Notes under the pieces: model-generated
What the model saw: only the letters and a program-made list of their open reading frames with translations
Databases searched by the model: none
Told to the model about the DNA's origin: nothing
From: an uncultured Candidatus Melainabacteria bacterium
GTDB taxonomy: Bacteria; Cyanobacteriota; Vampirovibrionia; Gastranaerophilales; Gastranaerophilaceae
NCBI GenBank assembly: GCA_932182025.1
Contig: CAKNXK010000014.1
Span: 60,934-124,933 of the forward strand
Reading direction: 5' to 3'
Length of the DNA: 64,000 bases
Part shown: piece by piece, positions 63,101 through 64,000 of the stretch
How positions within the stretch are numbered: the stretch's first letter is position 1
Layout of the letters: each line of letters opens with the position of its first letter
Translations under genes and position numbers: made by a program

Positions 63101-63807
63101 AAACTAAATCGTTTTTCATCATCTTTGTTAGCATTCGTTTGCAAACATAGCAATGTATCTTGAGCATCAGCGTCTTCTTTTCTTAAATAGTGAGAGTCGT
63201 TTGTGATAATCATTTTTATATCAAGCTCTTTTGCTAAGCGTATTAAATCAGGATTAGTTCGCTTCTGGTCTTCCAAACCATGGTCTTGAAGCTCAATATA
63301 ATAATCATCGCCAAAAAGCTCTTTATATTTCAGAGCAGTTTCTTTAGCTTTATCTTTTTCACCGGCTAGAATATGCTGTAAAACTTCGCCCCCTAAACAT
63401 GCAGACGCACAGATTAGACCTTCATGATACTCTTGTAAAAGCTCAAAATTAATTCTTGGTTTATAATAAAACCCTTCACACCATGCAGTAGAAACTAGTT
63501 TTATTAAATTTTTATACCCTTTATCATTTTTAGCTATTAAAATAAGGTGATATAGAGGGTTTTTAGAACTATCTTTAACATGAATATCACCGTCATGTAC
63601 ATAGAATTCGCAACCAATAAGCGGATTGATGCCTTTATGTTTTGCAAGCTCATAAAACTCAACAGCAGAATACATAACCCCGTGGTCTGTAATTGCTATA
63701 GCAGGAAGCTCGTTTTCTTTAGCATAATCGACAAGGTCATGAACCCTAATCATACCATCTAAAAGAGAATACTCCGTGTGAATATGAAGTGGAATTAACT
63801 TAGCCAT
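60169..63807 (-). CDS. dnaE: DNA polymerase III alpha subunit
   Basis: 1212-aa replicative polymerase of the DnaE1 class. It has the N-terminal PHP domain (~1-280: HIHTEYSLLDGMI, YDVP), palm with GRGSAAGSVVAY and the catalytic Asp pair MPDVDIDF, fingers (FRPGPLGSGMVDDF, MMGKKD), and tandem helix-hairpin-helix and OB-fold (~1020-1100) at the C-terminal end. It is a single polypeptide; the split intein of many cyanobacteria is absent. No Shine-Dalgarno site precedes the ATG. TACGAT with an extended TG lies 6 bases before it. Confidence 0.97.
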   Translation of the reverse strand: MAKLIPLHIHTEYSLLDGMIRVHDLVDYAKENELPAIAITDHGVMYSAVEFYELAKHKGINPLIGCEFYVHDGDIHVKDSSKNPLYHLILIAKNDKGYKNLIKLVSTAWCEGFYYKPRINFELLQEYHEGLICASACLGGEVLQHILAGEKDKAKETALKYKELFGDDYYIELQDHGLEDQKRTNPDLIRLAKELDIKMIITNDSHYLRKEDADAQDTLLCLQTNANKDDEKRFSFPNNEFYVKSTEEMRQAFSWMDDATFEECVKNTEEIANKCDVEIELHNAPLPHYDVPDEFIATADNVDSKIIERLKKKNKTDSTEDVIEEAIYIQGIENYLEHVVMEGLKKRYGDPVPESIIERSKYELGVINQMGFPAYFMITWDFIHFAKTHDIPVGPGRGSAAGSVVAYALEITDIDPIYHKLLFERFLNPERFTMPDVDIDFCIERRSEVIDYVTQKYGEDKVCQIITFSTYAPKAAFKGVGRVLQVPFAESNRITGLIEPALDVARATNPKAEWLRDIIAAEGTSDFKQLYNEDYQILNPESGKTISFKRWVDMAIAIEGLKCGTGTHAAGVIISHAPLDTILPVQPSKDGIVQTGYPKHEATEVLDLLKMDFLGLRNLTMITKTCKMVKKYRGIDVDINHIPLDDKPTYDMLVKGETIGVFQLESQGMMNLVKRLKPDVFEDLGALVALFRPGPLGSGMVDDFVARKHGKQEITYAHPLLEPVLNDTYGTIVYQEQIMQVFQVLADYSLGQADQVRRMMGKKDLKTMEEQRGKFIEASAKHEMKKEDAEKLFNQILAFASYCFNRSHSAAYAFVAYQTAYLKCHYPVEYFSALLSSVSDNKDQTQLYIEEAQRYGCKVLAPDINKSYLEYAPDGDNIRFGMAAIKGVGAPVVEAIIKEREENGDFKSIFDFCKRVDAKYVNKKSLEGLIKAGAFSNIEKSRKQLFENIEHILDVTSKEAKDRAMGQVSLFASVENSEEFSGVQYQLVGSDEEYTDKEIQLLEKEFLGFYVTSHPLFSIRDKVQYLTTHRISELNDVPEEGVVTICGLITATRQIPTKKDPSKFLRFVTLEDLSGKVDCVCFHRKLLDYGEILEPDNKVVITGKVQHRGEDQISLVIDNVKSVENSNIVTVSLLDEIKYEELCGIKNILAKYHGDDPVMIKLPPINGYSTRIMTSSMFWVNSTNDLVNNIKQVFPNRVDISINSLDKPIEVG

Positions 63808-63845
63808 AAGTATATCGTATCACAGAAGTATATTAAGGAGTGTAA

Positions 63846-63879
63846 AAAAACTGGCGATGCATACGCATCGCCAGTTTTT
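63846..63879. terminator. Bidirectional terminator between dnaE and the edge gene
   Basis: CTGGCGATGC/GCATCGCCAG form a 10-bp perfect stem with a 4-base loop, with AAAAAAA before and TTTTT after. The poly-T on the minus side serves the partial gene at the window edge. Confidence 0.93.
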
Positions 63880-63883
63880 CTTT

Positions 63884-64000
63884 CTACAAATCTTCAGCAT
63901 CTTTACCCAATGCCCACCTAAATCCGAAGGTCAATGCAACACCGTTTCTGCCGCCGTTACGAACCATAGCCTGACCATAGCCAGTGAATCTGTCTTTCCA
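63884..64000 (-). CDS. C-terminal end of a probable beta-barrel/outer-membrane-type protein (partial)
   Basis: The minus-strand frame is open from the window end to a TAG at 63884-63886, giving the last 38 residues. These alternate polar and hydrophobic residues with Gly and aromatics (YGQAMVRNGGRNG, VALTFGFRWALGK), as in a beta-barrel closing strand or an adhesin anchor. Most of the gene lies outside the window, so the family cannot be named. A strong terminator follows, supporting a real gene end. Confidence 0.6.
   Translation of the reverse strand, partial: WKDRFTGYGQAMVRNGGRNGVALTFGFRWALGKDAEDL

Overview
The window is AT-rich, gene-dense, and reads with the standard bacterial code. It comes from a diderm bacterium: lpxD, lpxC and fabZ, a heptose-phosphate adenylyltransferase, an MCE/MlaD protein and the tail of a probable beta-barrel protein are all present. 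It also has a flagellar-type export apparatus (fliP, fliQ, fliR, flhB, fliO). Cyanobacteria-like touches (a PDZ/radical-SAM DUF512 protein, a Tic20-like membrane protein, a non-fused DnaE) and several large proteins I can place in no known family suggest a non-photosynthetic cyanobacterial relative of the Vampirovibrionia/Gastranaerophilales ('Melainabacteria') type. That placement is inference from gene content; I could run no search.

Layout. 1-6.9 kb: end of a lytic transglycosylase, an unknown 626-aa protein, a NarL-type response regulator, and a DUF512/PadR/GGDEF-HD-GYP operon. 7-10 kb: tRNA-Arg and the fliP-fliQ-fliR-flhB operon. 10-15 kb: a coiled-coil protein, folE2 with a small duplicated-repeat protein, aroQ, and a fliO-neuB-HAD phosphatase operon. 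15-19.4 kb: a histidine kinase/NUDIX/aroH/receiver operon, converging on rimP-nusA, whose leader holds a terminator-like hairpin. 19.5-23.6 kb: lineage-specific proteins around a DtxR/MntR-type regulator. 23.8-38.9 kb: rplS-rbgA, a DMT transporter, a PilZ-like/TPR/P-loop-kinase cluster, polA, a CoA-dehydratase-activase-like protein, ruvC, tRNA-Cys, dnaA, a TPR-like protein, a coiled-coil protein and a stand-alone TOPRIM protein. 38.9-46 kb: tRNA-Lys, dxr, a bioF-like gene, a ctpA-like protease, a zincin-like protein, and an MnmC-like methyltransferase overlapping an FAD oxidoreductase. 46-58.9 kb: a zinc-ribbon/low-complexity protein with rimM-trmD; dapB-asd-rfaE2-lpxD-lpxC-fabZ; rpiB-rsfS-TPR-Tic20-like; nadE; rpsO. 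58.9-64 kb: dnaE-mlaD-like-upp and the tail of a surface-type protein.

How the genes work together. Most are housekeeping: replication (dnaA, polA, dnaE, ruvC), ribosome assembly and tRNA modification (rimP, rimM, trmD, rbgA, rsfS, rplS, rpsO), lysine/diaminopimelate and lipid A synthesis, isoprenoids (dxr), folate-type GTP chemistry, NAD and pyrimidine salvage. The accessory interest lies in regulatory architecture and in unfamiliar proteins. Points to note are a repeated -10/N6/ATG arrangement suggesting leaderless mRNAs, the nusA leader hairpin, a hybrid c-di-GMP protein with a damaged HD-GYP site, an unusual DnaA DNA-binding signature, and a disordered Arg/Gly/Asn/Tyr-rich zinc-ribbon protein. 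I see no prophage, insertion sequence, CRISPR array or replication origin, and no gene-free stretch longer than 300 bases.
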